A model generated the notes under the pieces. That model was given only the letters and a program-made list of their open reading frames with translations, was not told the DNA's origin and searched no databases. A stretch of 64,000 bases of DNA, taken from NCBI RefSeq assembly GCF_964204645.1, contig NC_134030.1, positions 1,653,855-1,717,854 of the forward strand. The letters are read 5' to 3'. Below are positions 1 through 10,819 of this stretch, piece by piece (positions within the stretch are counted from its first letter, which is position 1; every line of letters starts with the position of its first letter). The DNA is from Tubulanus polymorphus (lineage: Eukaryota > Nemertea > Palaeonemertea > Tubulaniformes > Tubulanidae). A program made the translations under genes and the position numbers.

Positions 1-48
1 CACATATTTTTTGATTTAATTTTAGTCCAATTCCACAATTATTTCGGC

Positions 49-237
49 TTACAATAGTGTCTTCAATTCTTTAAAGCCCAAAGCACCTTTTTGACTCAAC
101 ATCCAGTATGAAGGTGGCCGGGAATCGGGCCTGTTTTCTTCCATTTTTGTATCCCGCCCAGCATACTGGTTGTTGACTCGAAAAGGTGCTCGCTCTGGGA
201 GCTTATCAAAGGCAGGTGATGGGAAAGGTGCCATCAC
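49..237 (-). pseudogene. Short ORF of the duplicated block, truncated copy (62 aa)
   Basis: This reverse-strand frame encodes a 62-residue peptide beginning MAPFPSPAFDKLPERAP (upstream GTG counted). The paralogue at 34494-34709 is identical but reads nine residues further. A T-to-A change on the reverse strand turns AAA into TAA here. I do not recognise the family. No signal peptide or membrane segment is visible. The amino acid composition is mixed, unlike the repeat-derived frames nearby, so it could be part of a genuine exon. With no splice partner seen, its status stays uncertain. Confidence 0.3.
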
Positions 238-540
238 ACACTCTCCTTTGATAAGTTTCCTAGAGTGTCACGGGCTTTAACGGGTTGAATTCACTATAAT
301 ACCAATTTTCCAAAATCAATTTAATTTCTTTCAGGCCATTCTTTTTCCATGTTTTTCTGGTACATGTTATGGTTGATTTCCATTTTCGAAAATCCGGAAT
401 TGAAGCCGTTCGAAGTCGGGGGGATGGTGGTGGGGTTGGGTTAGTTTAGGGTTCCTCTCTGATTACCTTCTTTAGCTCATCATCCGTGCAGGTGGCGCTT
501 GCTCTTCTAGCCGGTGTTCCCTGGGGTAAACATTTTAAAT

Positions 541-905
541 TTAAAAAATCAAAAATAAAAAAAAATTATAAAATCTTTAAAAATCTCATCTCATTTCATC
601 CAATTTATTTATTTGCGGGTGCGATTCCTATCGCACCCATTCATGTCATTCATCCAAAAAAAATAAAAAACTAAAAACGAAAATAAAATATAAAAATTAA
701 AAAAATCTCATCTCATTTCATCCAATTTATTTATTTGCGGGTGCGATCCCTATCGCACCCATTCATGTCATTCATCAAAAAAAAATTAAAACTAAAAACG
801 AAAAAAAATATAAAAATTTAAAAAATCTCATCTCATTTCATCCAATTTATTTATTTGCGGGTGCGATTCCTATCGCACCCATTCATGTCATTCATCCAAA
901 AAAAA
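541..905. repeat. ~118-bp tandem repeat with palindrome, 3 units
   Basis: Three units of about 118 bp each carry an A-rich tract, 'tctcatctcatttcatccaa' and a perfect hairpin GGGTGCGAT-NCCT-ATCGCACCC (9-bp stem, 4-nt loop). The loop base varies while the stem does not. The duplicated block has five units at 35020-35610. Confidence 0.9.
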
Positions 906-1126
906 TTTAAAAACTAGAAATTAAAGTTCTAAGTTTGTTGTTAGATTCTATTGAAAGAACGTTGTAAAGTTCTTAATTTGTCGTAAAAAACGTTAGAAAA
1001 AAAGAACTTCTTAAAGTTCTCAATCTGCCGTAAAATGCAATTGAAAAGATTATAACTCACATGAAAATTAAAAAGATAAAATAATTGATAAATAATCATT
1101 AATAAAAATTGAACTTTGGTCTCGCA

Positions 1127-1957
1127 ATGTTTCCCCGTTATGCATTTTTTACTCGTCGTCAAACATCGGCAGCTCATCGTCGATACTCGCAGCTCGATAC
1201 ACACCAGCAGCTTGTCGTCGATACACACCAGCAGCTCGATACACACCAGCAGCTTGTCGTCGATACTCACCAGCAGCTCGATTCACACCAGCAGTTCGTC
1301 GTTGATACACACCAGCAGTTCGTCGTCGATACACACCAGCAGTTCGTCATCGATACACACCAGCAGTTCGTCGTCGATACACACCAGCAGCTCGATACAC
1401 ACCAGCAGTTCGTCATCTATACACACCAGCAGTTTGTCGTCGATACACACCAGCAGTTCATCGTCGATACACACCAGCAGTTCATCGTCGATACACACCA
1501 GCAGTTCGTCGTCGATACACACCAGCAGTTCGTCGTCGATACACACCAGCAGTTCGTCGTCGATACACACCAGCAGTTGGATACACACCAGCATCTCGAT
1601 ACTCAGCAGCAGTTTGATACACACCAGCAGCTCGTCGATACACACCAGCAGTTCGTCGTCGATACACACCAGAAGCTCGATACACACCAGCAGCTCGTCG
1701 TCGATACACACCAGCAGCTCGATACTCACAGCTCGATACACACCAGCAGCTCGTCGATACACACCAGCAGCTCGATACTCACCAGCAGCTCGATACACAC
1801 CAGTAGCTCGTCGTCGATACTCACCAGCAGCTCGATACACACCAGCAGCTCGTCGTCGATACACACCAGCAGCTTGATACCAAAACAGCTTTTAGCTGGT
1901 GAAAACCTACCCCCCATCGGGGTTAAACATGATCAAGCTATTATTCTAGGAATATAA
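1127..1957 (+). repeat. 24/18-bp minisatellite, open in several frames (DTHQQ repeats)
   Basis: Units of 24 bp and 18 bp built on 'gatacacaccagcag' fill about 1186-1873. Both periods are multiples of three and the unit lacks stops, so several frames on both strands stay open. The plus frame from the ATG at 1127 would give about 276 residues: a non-repetitive head (MFPRYAFFTRRQ), DTHQQ(F/L)VV repeats and a non-repetitive tail ending AIILGI. Head, tail and reading frame are kept in the second copy at 35837-36559 although unit number differs. That is compatible with a low-complexity protein, but it is also expected from units divisible by three. No signal peptide, domain or homologue is recognised. 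Confidence 0.6.
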
Positions 1958-1959
1958 CT

Positions 1960-2845
1960 GTTGCAAGGGAAGTTAAGATTCATTAACCTAAACTTGATAC
2001 AAAGAGATTATTGCTAATTATGAATTTCAAGGGTTTAAAAACTGATTTAAAAATCTTGAAAGACGCTCGGTCTCACTAGAGATTTTCATCTTAAAGATTT
2101 ATTGTCCTCTTACTATTGTTTAGGTGATCTATAATTTGGTAAATGCTGCTGTTGGAAAGATGCCAGAAGAAAGTTGATTCGTGCACATCTTCACTTCACG
2201 TATTTATTGCACAAGGCGCCGACTTGCACCTGCACTACACCATTCACACTTCACCACTTCTGCATCTTTATCAATTAATTCTGGCATCTATTTGAAAATT
2301 ACTTTAAACATCAGATCTCAAACTGAAACATTGAGGTATTGAATTTCAAACGGAAATATCGAGCTATCGAATCTCGATCTCAAATGTTTACTGGAAGCCA
2401 TATTTGATGTTGTATTATTCATCATAGATTGTTTAGTGTTTTCTGGCATATGCGGGCCATTTAAGATGGTCAGATAAATTCCCCGGTGGAAAATATATCT
2501 CGTGGAAGAGTCATGGAAATGAAAAATATCTTATGTAGATGTGAAGTTAGGAACCTTGCAACAGTTATTCCACCTGAGGATAATTTGATATAAGATGAAT
2601 CAGTTATTGGATCATTTAACTGAAGCCAAATATAGTGAAAAATCTTAGTAAAAATTTGTCTCAAACTACAATTGAAAGGACTTATCACAGTTCTAATTCG
2701 ACTCTAGGTGCGTTCAGAAGAACTTCTTAACAGTGAAAAAACTTGACTAAAAATCAGGAATCGACCCTGTTCATTGATAAGATTTGATCTTTATTTGAAG
2801 ATTAAGAATCAAACTCGCTAATTCACAATTTTTGGTAGTAAATAC
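1960..2845. other. Single-copy AT-rich stretch in duplicated block
   Basis: I see no gene here. Short ORFs are fragmentary. The same stretch lies at 36563-37435 in copy 2 and is almost identical. 'gcaacagttattccacctgag' at about 2558 partly repeats 'ggaatataactgttgcaagg' at about 1951 in inverse orientation, which could form a long-range fold. Confidence 0.5.
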
Positions 2846-2849
2846 TGTT

Positions 2850-3130
2850 GATCCATCATATTCGCAGCCCCCCGTGGGCTTACCAATCCATCATACGTGC
2901 AGCCCCCTTGGGCTTACCAGTCTATCATACTCGCAGCCCCAGTGGGCTTACCAATCCATCATACGTGCAGCCACCTTGCGCTTACCAGTCTATCATACTC
3001 GCGGCCCCAGTGGACTTATCAATCCATCATACGTGCAGCCCCCGTGGGCTTACCAGTCCATCATACTCGCAGCCCCAGTGGGCTTATCAATCCATCATAC
3101 GCGCAGCCCCCTTGGGCTTATCAATGAGAA
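2850..3130. repeat. ~36-bp tandem repeat (CATCATACxxGCAGCCCC)
   Basis: Alternating units of about 36 bp, 'ccatcatacgtgcagccccc ttgggcttac' and variants, show a 72-bp higher-order pattern (gtgcagcccccttggg against tcgcagccccagtggg). About eight units lie here and about six at 37455-37665. The overlapping plus-strand ORFs come from the repeat. Confidence 0.85.
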
Positions 3131-3308
3131 ACATTCAGACATAGTAACCGTTTTACTCGTGCTTTTCAACGACACCGTCTTATCACTCTGTAGAACGGCG
3201 ATCGCAGCGTGAAATTTGTAATCGTATTTCTCCGCTGAATTTGAATATTTGATACGCGACGCGCGTGATTGAAGCTTTGTTTATGTTCGTGCTTGCCGCG
3301 ATGAATTG

Positions 3309-3593
3309 TCATAAATATATCCTCCGTACAGGAGGACCATGAAAAGGTTTGAAGGGATCCCTAGTTAGCGCTTGTCCAGGTTTGGCTCTGGACCCGCTTG
3401 TTCGACTAGGCATCTTGTTGGAAATTTTGTCGACTGAAACTTCCGTAACTTTCGTTTTAGACCTCGCTGCTCGAAGAGCCGTTGCTGCGTCGGTTACTGT
3501 CATGCTTCGGCACAATTTTGAACGATTGTTGGAAACCGCCTTGTTCTTCTGCTGCAGATGTTGACTGTGTCGTACCCATAGTAAAGTAGCCAT
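3309..3593 (-). CDS. Conserved short ORF of the duplicated block (94 aa)
   Basis: This ATG-initiated reverse-strand frame encodes a basic 94-residue peptide beginning MATLLWVRHSQHLQQKNKA and ending VRRIYL. It is rich in Ser, Lys and Arg with an Ala-Leu-Arg helix-like stretch near residues 37-45. The copy at 37848-38129 has one silent difference (CTA/CTG, Leu5) and one difference that makes the stop arrive a residue earlier. Composition is not repeat-derived, so this could be a true first exon. No family is recognised, no signal peptide or membrane segment is visible, and no downstream exon was found. Confidence 0.35.
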   Translation of the reverse strand: MATLLWVRHSQHLQQKNKAVSNNRSKLCRSMTVTDAATALRAARSKTKVTEVSVDKISNKMPSRTSGSRAKPGQALTRDPFKPFHGPPVRRIYL

Positions 3594-3599
3594 CTTAAA

Positions 3600-4008
3600 T
3601 TCAAATAGTTTCGGACATTTGAGGTCCTCATCAACTCCGAGTCTTCATTCAACTGCAGTTACTGCCATTTGCCAGTGTCTGATGTAGAAGTTCTGACTTG
3701 ACATTTTGATTTTCAGAATTAAAACCTTTTTTCTATTAAAGAAATTAGATATTGGTTAAAAAGAAATTAGATATTGGTTAAAAAACAAGTGAATAATTGT
3801 TTGTAAGAAAAAAGAAAATCATGTTAGAAAAAAATATAGATGTAAAAAAATATAGATGTAAGAAAAAAAAAGTATATTGTAAATCGACGAGACGACAGAA
3901 CCAGCATCAGCAACAACAACATCAGAGGAAGCAGTAACCAGTTATTTATCAGCTCCATAAATTACTGAAACGAAATCCACAACTTGGAAACCAACCACAC
4001 TCAACTCT
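3600..4008. other. Single-copy stretch before exon-like array
   Basis: No gene is seen. 'aaagaaattagatattggtt' is tandemly doubled at about 3738-3780 and is single in copy 2. An A/G-rich tract and a CAN-rich tract ('cagcatcagcaacaacaaca') follow. Copy 2 equivalent: 38130-38520. Confidence 0.5.
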
Positions 4009-5690
4009 AGAATTGTTCATACAACTGTCAACATGGAGTTCATCTCACAAGCAAATTAGGTAATTATCTTATGAAATTGTATGAATTGCCAATTTAACAT
4101 TTTTGCATTTCAAGTAGGTGTAATTGAATGTTTGTCAACCTTACTCTTATAAAACTGTGTTAACCGTTGAACAGGATTCTAAGACTGTGCAGAAAACCCG
4201 TTATCGCTGCTTTGCAGCTATAATTATCTGATAAATTAGTATGGAATGCCAATTTTACATTTTTGCATTTAAGTTTAAGTGAGTTTAAAATCACGTTTCA
4301 TTTGTTGTTTATTTTGTCTTTTCAGTTTTCAATTTGCCGAGATCAGTCGTCAAAAACTGTTACAACGGAAACTAAGATAACAAAGACTTGATTTGGCAAA
4401 GATTGAAGAAATCCTGCGAAAAGATTATTCATGAATTGTTCATACAACTGTCAACACGGAGTTCATCTCACAAGCAAATTAGGTAATTATCTTATGATTT
4501 TGAAAGAAATGCTAATTTTTACTCGTTAATTTTTTTACAAATAAGTTGACTTTGAAATCTTTATTAATTTCTTGTTTATTTTGTTTTTTCAGTTTTCAAT
4601 TTGCCGAGATCAGTCATCAAAAACTGTTACAACGGAAACTAAGATAACAAAGACTTGATTTGGCAAAGATTGAAGAAATCCTGCGAAAAGCTTATTCAAG
4701 AATTGTTCATACAACTGTCAACATGGAGTTCATCTCACAAGCAAATTAGGTAGTTATCTTATGATTTTGTATGAAATGCTAATTTTTACTCGTTAATTTT
4801 TTACAAATAAGTTGACTTTGAAATCTTTATTAATTTCTTGTTTATTTTGTTTTTTCAGTTTTCAATTTGCCGAGATCAGTCATCAAAAACTGTTACAACG
4901 GAAACTAAGATAACAAAGACTTGATTTTGCAAAGATTGAAGAAATCCTGCGAAAAGCTTATTCATGAACTGTTCATACAACTGTCAACATGGAGTTCATC
5001 TCACAAGCAAATTAGGTAGTTATCTTATGATTTTGTATGAAATGCTAATTTTTACTCGTTAATTTTTTACAAATAAGTTGACTTTGAAATCTTTATTAAT
5101 TTCTTGTTTATTTTGTTTTTTCAGTCTTCAATTTGCCGAGATCAGTCATAAAAAAACTGTTACAACGGAAACTAAGATAACAAAGACTTGATTTGGCAAA
5201 GATTGAAGAAATCCTGCGAAGAGATTATTCAAGAATTGTTCATACAACTGTCAACATGGAGTTCATCTCACAAGCAAATTAGGTAGTTATCTTATGATTT
5301 TGTATGAAATGCTAATTTTACATTTTTGCATTTAAGTTTAAATGAGTTTAAAATCACGTTTCATTTGTTGTTTATTTTGTCTTTCCAGTTTTCAATTTGC
5401 CGAGATCAGTCGTCAGAAAACTGTTACAATGGAAACTAAGATAACAAAGACTTGATTTCGGCAAAGATTGAAGAAATCCTGAGAAGAGATTATTCATGAA
5501 TCATATAACTGTCAACATGGAGTTCATCTCACAAGCAAATTAGGTAATTATCTTATGATTTTGTATGAAATGCTAAATTTTACTCGTTATTTTTTTACTA
5601 ATAAGTTGACTTTGAAATCTTTATTTATTTCTTGTTTATTTTGTCTTTTCAGTTTTGAATTTGCCGAGATTCACATGTAGCAGATATAAT
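4009..5690 (+). repeat. ~266-bp tandem array of noncoding exon-like modules, five internal exons
   Basis: Each unit has a T-rich tract ending in TTTTCAG or TTTCCAG, a GC-richer 155-158 nt segment starting TTTTCAATTTGCCGAGAT, and a segment end AATTAG followed by GTAATT or GTAGTT. Predicted exons are 4326-4482, 4593-4749, 4859-5015, 5125-5282 and 5389-5543, with introns of 106-110 nt. A leading partial exon ends at 4059 and a last acceptor is at 5652. All three frames of the exon unit contain stops, so any transcript is noncoding. Acceptor and donor positions are seen in sequence; actual splicing is inferred. Confidence 0.7.
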
Positions 5691-5695
5691 GGAAT

Positions 5696-6812
5696 TAAGT
5701 ATTGAGAACCGCAACTTAACAATAAACCGGATCAACTTAATATAGTGCTGAGGACCAAAAATAAAGGATAAACCCGACCAGTGTAATTCAGTGTCGAGAA
5801 CCGCAGTTAAACGATGAACCCGACCAGTGTAATTCAGTGTCGAGAACCGCAGTTAAACGATGAACCCGACCAGTGTAATTCAGTATTGAGAACCGCAGTT
5901 AAACGATGAACCCGACCAGTGTAATTAAGTGTCGAGAACCGCAGTTAAACGATGAACCCGACCAGTGTAATTCAGTGTCGAGAACCGCAGTTAAACGATG
6001 AACCGGACCAGTGTAATTCAGTGTCGAGAACCGCAGTTAAACGATGAACCCGACCAGTGTAATTCAGTGTCGAGAACCGCAGTTAAACGATGAACCCGAC
6101 CAGTGTAATTCAGTATTGAGAACCACAATTAAACGATGAACGGGACCAGTGTAATTCAGTGTCGAGAACCACAATTAAACGATGAACCGGACCAGTGTAA
6201 TTCAGTCTCCAGAGCTGCAGTTAAACAATGAACCGGACCAGTGTAATTCAGTGTCGAGAACTGCAGTTAAACGATGAACCCGACCAGTGTAATTCAGTAT
6301 TGAGAACCACAATTGAACGATGAACCGGACCAGTGTAATTCAGTGTCCAGAGCCGCAGTTAAACAATGAACCGGACCAGTGTAATTCAGTGTCGAGAACT
6401 GCAGTTAAACGATGAACCCGACCAGTGTAATTCAGTATTGAGAACCACAATTAAACGATGAACCGGACCAGTGTAATTCAGTGTCGAGAACCGCAATTAA
6501 ACGATGAACCGGACCAGTGTAATTCAGTGTCGAGAACCACAATTAAACGATGAACCGGACCAGTGTAATTCAGTGTCGAGAACCGCAATTAAACGATGAA
6601 CCGGACCAGTGTAATTAAGTGTCGAGAACCACAATTAAACGATAAACCGGACCAGTGTAATTCAGTGTCGAGAACCGCAATTAAACGATGAACCCGACCA
6701 GTGTAATTAAGTGTCGAGAACCACAATTAAACGATAAACCGGACCAGTGTAATTCAGTGTCGAGAACTGTAATTAAACGATGAACCGGATCAGTGTAATT
6801 CAGTTTCGCAAT
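5696..6812. repeat. 46-bp tandem repeat, ~24 units
   Basis: The unit is built on 'gtgtaattcagtgtcgagaa' followed by 'ccgcagttaaacgatgaacc' and 'cgacca'. Two subunit types (cgcagtt/accc and cacaatt/accgg) form local higher-order blocks. The array starts directly after the last exon-like acceptor of the 266-bp array. The copy at 39416-40030 has about 13 units. Confidence 0.95.
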
Positions 6813-6989
6813 AACCGCAATAAAACGATAATCTGGAGTTGTAATAGTGTTGTGTATTTGCGTAGTGGATCAAGTGGAAGGATTTTAAGTGTATTTGGTG
6901 ACTTTAATTCGTTCGCATCCAACAGAATCAACAAAGACATTACAAAAAACGACAAAAAATGATTGAATGTAAATGCATTGAATTTAGGT

Positions 6990-7990
6990 TTGATGATCAA
7001 GATAATCACTGATCAAGATTGACAGTTATAATCCATAATTGTTGAACTTGATCAGAGATTTTCAAGATCGATTTTAAGGTGATTCAGAAGTTTAAATCTG
7101 ATGTTTTAATCTCTGGGACTCAGATATTAAATCAATAGATTTTTACTGCTGAATGATCTTCATGTACAGATGAGCTACAATTGTTCCTAGTGTGTTCTGT
7201 TAAGACTGATTAAAGGGTGGAAAAACTTGACTCAAATTCAAATTGAGTCGAGTTTTTCCAAGATAATCTCTGATCAAGATCGGCAGTTACTGGTATAATC
7301 CACAATTGTTGAACTTGATTGGTGATTTTCAAGATCTGTTTTAAGGTGATTCACAAGTTTAAATCTGATGTTTTAATCTCTGGGTTCCAGATATTAGATC
7401 AATAGATTTTTACTGCTGAATGACCTTCGTGTTCAGATAAGCTACAATTGTTCCTAGTGTGTTCTGTTAAGAAAGGGTGGAAAAACTTGACCCAAATTCA
7501 AATTGAGTCGAGTTTTTCCAAGATAATCTCTGATCAAGATCGGCAGTTATAATCCATAATTGTTGAACTTGATTGGAGATTTTCGAGAACTGTTTTTAAG
7601 GTGATTCAGAAGTGTGAATCTGATGTTTTAATCTCTGGGTTTCAGAGATTAAATCAATAGGTTTTAACTTCTGAATCACTTCGGGTTTTGGTAAGTTAAA
7701 GTGTTTCCTATTGTAATCTGTTAAACTGATTAAAGGGTGGAAAAACTTGATTCAAATTAATAATCTGAATCAAGTTTTCCAATGATAATCCGCGATCAAG
7801 TTCGGCAGTTATAATTCATAACTGTTGAACTCAATTCACAATTAAATGAACTGTTTTAAGGTGATTCAGAAGTATAAATCTGATGTTTTAATCTCTGGGT
7901 TTCAGAGATTAAATCAATAGGCTTTACTTCTGAATCACTGTTAGGTTTTGATAAGTTGTAAGTTGTTCCTATTGTTTAATGAATTGGTAG
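6990..7990. repeat. ~262-bp tandem repeat with fold-back segments, 4 units
   Basis: Units start near 6999, 7261, 7521 and 7783 at 'agataatctctgatcaag'. Each unit holds several inverted repeats: GGAAAAACTTGACTCAA / TTGAGTCGAGTTTTTCC, 'ggtgattcagaag' / 'cttctgaatcac', and 'aatctctgggtttcagagatt'. In the last pair of units the first stem changes to TTGATTCAAATTAATAATCTGAATCAA while still pairing. No open frame spans the array. Copy 2: 40208-41210. Confidence 0.85.
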
Positions 7991-8063
7991 AAATTCTATT
8001 TTTAGGTGACAGGTCAAATAGATTAGAACAGTAATTTATGCAGAGGTTGAATTAATTTAATGT

Positions 8064-8426
8064 TTGATATACCAAAGAATGGTTTATTGTGAAGATTTAA
8101 TTAAAATCTTAAATAAAGAGTTGTTCAATTTCATAAATGTTTTGTTTTCGATGAAGTTTTTTCATTTTCTGGATTTGAGGAATTTGACTTTAAACACATC
8201 GGTGGATTCAGCACAGTTCTGTGGACACAGTTTTTGGACCGAGACACAGCTCAAGACCCAGTTACAAGTTCAACTGGACTCCATCCCAAAAAACCCTGGG
8301 CCCTTCAAACCTTTAAGTAAGATGCTCACTTACAGATTCATAAAATTGACCCTTATTATCTTGTCATCTGCAGCACCATCTCAGAGGCTTAAACCAAGAA
8401 TTTCTTGTAATGTTCAACAAATGTGA
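8064..8426 (+). other. Open frame of unknown status (120 codons), copy 1
   Basis: This plus-strand frame of 120 codons contains the non-repetitive segment TETQLKTQLQVQLDSIPKNP. The copy at 41278-41640 differs by one residue (W to G at 'HSFxTE'). The first third is AT-rich and low in information, and no domain is recognised. There is no strong evidence of coding, but the frame is intact in both copies. Confidence 0.25.
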
Positions 8427-8666
8427 ATTACATTAAGTAATTTTTGAGATCGACTTACACCAGTATTGAGTTTTTTCTAAATCACAGTCTACTTATTTTA
8501 TATTCATCCACGATTTCATAGCTCTTTAACTATTCAACCCTTTCCCTGATGGGCCCTGGCCCCAATTGCTGAACCCAGTTCTCCAAGTCTAACTTCTGGG
8601 TTTAATGGTTTATCAGAGAATTAATGGATTAATTGGAAATAATCTAACAATCAATAAAGTTGTTCT

Positions 8667-8729
8667 TTTTTGATACGGGCTAGACGTTGAGGGGCCCGCG
8701 CCCCGGGTTTTCTTTAAAGCTTTTGGCAT
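8667..8729 (-). pseudogene. Relic of first coding exon of the MPKA gene, donor lost
   Basis: The reverse complement reads ATGCCAAAAGC and translates as MPKALKKTRGAGPSTSSPY, closely matching exon 1 at 18624-18686. The upstream 'ctag' and AT-rich flank are also shared. The splice donor GTAAGT is replaced by AGAACA where the copy meets the duplicated block, so this copy cannot splice as the parent does. Confidence 0.85.
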
Positions 8730-8796
8730 TATCTAGAAAAACAAGTAAAAATCTTAAATCATTTGAAAATATATCAGTCAGTCTTATTCTGGTTCA

Positions 8797-9695
8797 GTGA
8801 ACTAATTCTCTATATGGTGCATGTAGGGGTCCGGGACACGACATCCACTAATTCTCTATATGGTGCATGTAGGGGTCCAGGGACACGACATCCACTAATT
8901 CTCTATATGGTGCATGTAGGGGTCCAGGGACACGACATCCACTAATTCTCTATATGGTGCATGTAGGGGTCCAGGGACACGACATCCACTAATTCTCTAT
9001 ATGGTGCATGTAGGGGTCCAGGGACACCACATCCACTAATTCTCTATATGGTGCATGTAGGGGTCCAGGGACACCACATCCACTAATTCTCTATATGGTG
9101 CATGTAGGGGTCCAGGGACACCACATCCACTAATTCTCTATATGGTGCATGTAGGGGTCCAGGGACACCACATCCACTAATTCTCTATATGGTGCATGTA
9201 GGGGTCCAGGGACACCACATCCACTAATTCTCTATATGGTGCCTGTAGGGGTCCAGGGACACCACATCCACTAATTCTCTATATGATGCATGTAGGGGTC
9301 CAGGAACACCACATCCACTAATTCTCTATATGGTGCATGTAGGGGTCCAGGGACACCACATCCACTAATTCTCTATATGGTGCATGTAGGGGTCCAGGGA
9401 CACCACATCCACTAATTCTCTATATGATGCATGTAGGGGTCCAGGGACACCACATCCACTAATTCTCTATATGGTGCATGTAGGGGTCCAGGGACACCAC
9501 ATCCACTAATTCTCTATATGGTGCATGTAGGGGTCCAGGGACACCACATCCACTAATTCTCTATATGGTGCATGTAGGGGTCCAGGGACACCACATCCAC
9601 TAATTCTCTATATGGTGCATGTAGGGGTCCAGGGACACCACATCCACTAATTCTCTATATGATGCATGTAGGGGTCCAGGGACACCACATCCTCT
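8797..9695. repeat. 47-bp satellite array, ~19 units (orientation A)
   Basis: The unit is built on 'ctctatatggtgcatgtagg' followed by 'ggtccagggacaccacatcc'. It is the reverse complement of the array at 17693-18545 and the same array resumes at 63910-64000. Early units read 'cacgacatcc', later units 'caccacatcc'. It adjoins the inverted first-exon relic at 8667-8729. Confidence 0.97.
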
Positions 9696-9699
9696 ATTC

Positions 9700-10485
9700 T
9701 GTTTGGGGCATGGAGATTGCCCAGATTGCCTCTGCTAACAACAGACACCCATTCAACATTTCTCTTTATAGTACTTTCTTCTTCCTCTTTTCTCTCATTT
9801 TACAAATTGATATTCAACTATGACCTTTTTCATTTTGATATGATGTTTGTCTTTACATCATGGTTGCTGGAGATTGTACAAGGAATGACACAAGAAATAA
9901 TATCCTTAGTTTTAAACTCACAGCTGTTTGCAATTCTTTCATTTAATCACAGGTTCAATTGAAACGATGCATTCCTATACATATACGCAATCATATCTTT
10001 TTTCGAGTCATCATTCTCAGGGAAATTTGATCTCCACTCAGGTACAGTCTACTGGCTTGCCAGTTATCCTTTAACTTTTTTACAAAATTATCTTTTCAAA
10101 ATGAATTACCATGAAAGCAGTAAATTTGAACTTGCCTTATCATAAGGGGTTTTTCTTTTACTCTTTGTTTTAGCTTTAGCTATCTTTGATTTGCTGGTGG
10201 TTTTAACATGCATGTCGAGGGAGCTCTATCAATCAAGGAACAGTCGGCTCACAAGCAGCCCCTGCCCAAAAGGTTTTGACATTATATTTTCAAAAGCTCT
10301 AGTTGTTCTGTAGAACCGAGAGCGGAGCTCTGACTTGTTCCCCTCACTGCTGAGGTCTACTTTCTCTGATTCGCTGATTGGCTTCTCTTTTGTACATTTA
10401 AATGATCAAAAACTAGAAACTGTCATGCGTTTATTCATTTGGGTATATGTTAAAATTCTTTTACAGTAATGGCATATTAGGCACA
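9700..10485. other. Region between satellite and last-exon copy
   Basis: No gene is recognised. 'catgaaagcagtaaatttga' near 10109 resembles the first-intron sequence that follows each exon 1 copy ('catggaagcagtaaatttgt'), so a further degraded piece of that unit may lie here. Confidence 0.4.
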
Positions 10486-10818
10486 TCAAAACAAATCCGG
10501 AATTGTCCCCGAACGAAGTGGCTCCCTCCACTCTCCATCAGTATGCCGGGCCACCACCTCTACCTCTCGGGCAACTCGATCACTCGCCAGCTTTTTGGCG
10601 AGTGAACGATTGACCGCCCGAGATACGGATGGAGGAGCAGGAGGAGCAGGACCCGCACCTGCCCCAGCCCCACCACCATCCCTCTTCGGCCTCTTCCTAT
10701 TTATCCCCTCCCCTTCCTCCCGATTACCTTCGTCAGCCGCACCATCCGCCGGGACCACTCTTGCTCCTCCTCCCTGCAGAGCCACGACGACCGCAACTGG
10801 TACTTTTCGGTTTCTCAT
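10486..10818 (-). CDS. Inverted paralogue of the last exon of the MPKA gene (110 aa frame)
   Basis: This reverse-strand frame is closely similar to exon 9 of the gene at 18624-34398. It keeps GGGARVVPADGAADEGNREE, the Gly/Pro/Ala-rich middle, SRAVxRSLAKKLAS and REVEVVARHTDG, and ends LRSGTIPDLF-stop. Several conservative changes (R/K, E/D) occur without frameshift. The basic start of exon 9 (TKRKRK) and its acceptor are replaced by unrelated sequence (MRNRKVP). The 3' end keeps only one arm (GTGCCTAATATGCC) of the hairpin present at 34379-34450. No partner exons were found on this strand, so it may be a fragment with a retained frame. Confidence 0.6.
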   Translation of the reverse strand: MRNRKVPVAVVVALQGGGARVVPADGAADEGNREEGEGINRKRPKRDGGGAGAGAGPAPPAPPSVSRAVNRSLAKKLASDRVAREVEVVARHTDGEWREPLRSGTIPDLF

Positions 10819-10819
10819 G

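Larger units (their letters stand above)
1..8660. repeat. Segmental duplication, copy 1
   Basis: The block matches 34473-41878 in the same orientation from the first base of the window to the shared 'caataaagt' near 8660. Single-copy stretches between arrays differ by only scattered substitutions and small indels. The length difference (about 8.66 against 7.4 kb) comes mainly from tandem arrays: the 266-bp, 46-bp and 24/18-bp arrays are longer here and the 118-bp array is shorter. In copy 2 the block starts 74 bp after the stop codon of the nine-exon gene, so the window probably begins just after another copy of that gene end. This is seen by direct comparison; the recent date is inferred from the near identity. 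Confidence 0.95.

Noticed and set aside
1283-1864. Minus-strand and alternative plus-strand ORFs in the 24/18-bp array
   Set aside because: Up to five overlapping frames are open because all units are multiples of three. At most one could be real.
8797-9695. CRISPR-like array
   Set aside because: Units are directly contiguous 47-bp repeats without unique spacers, in a eukaryotic setting. The same holds for the other arrays.
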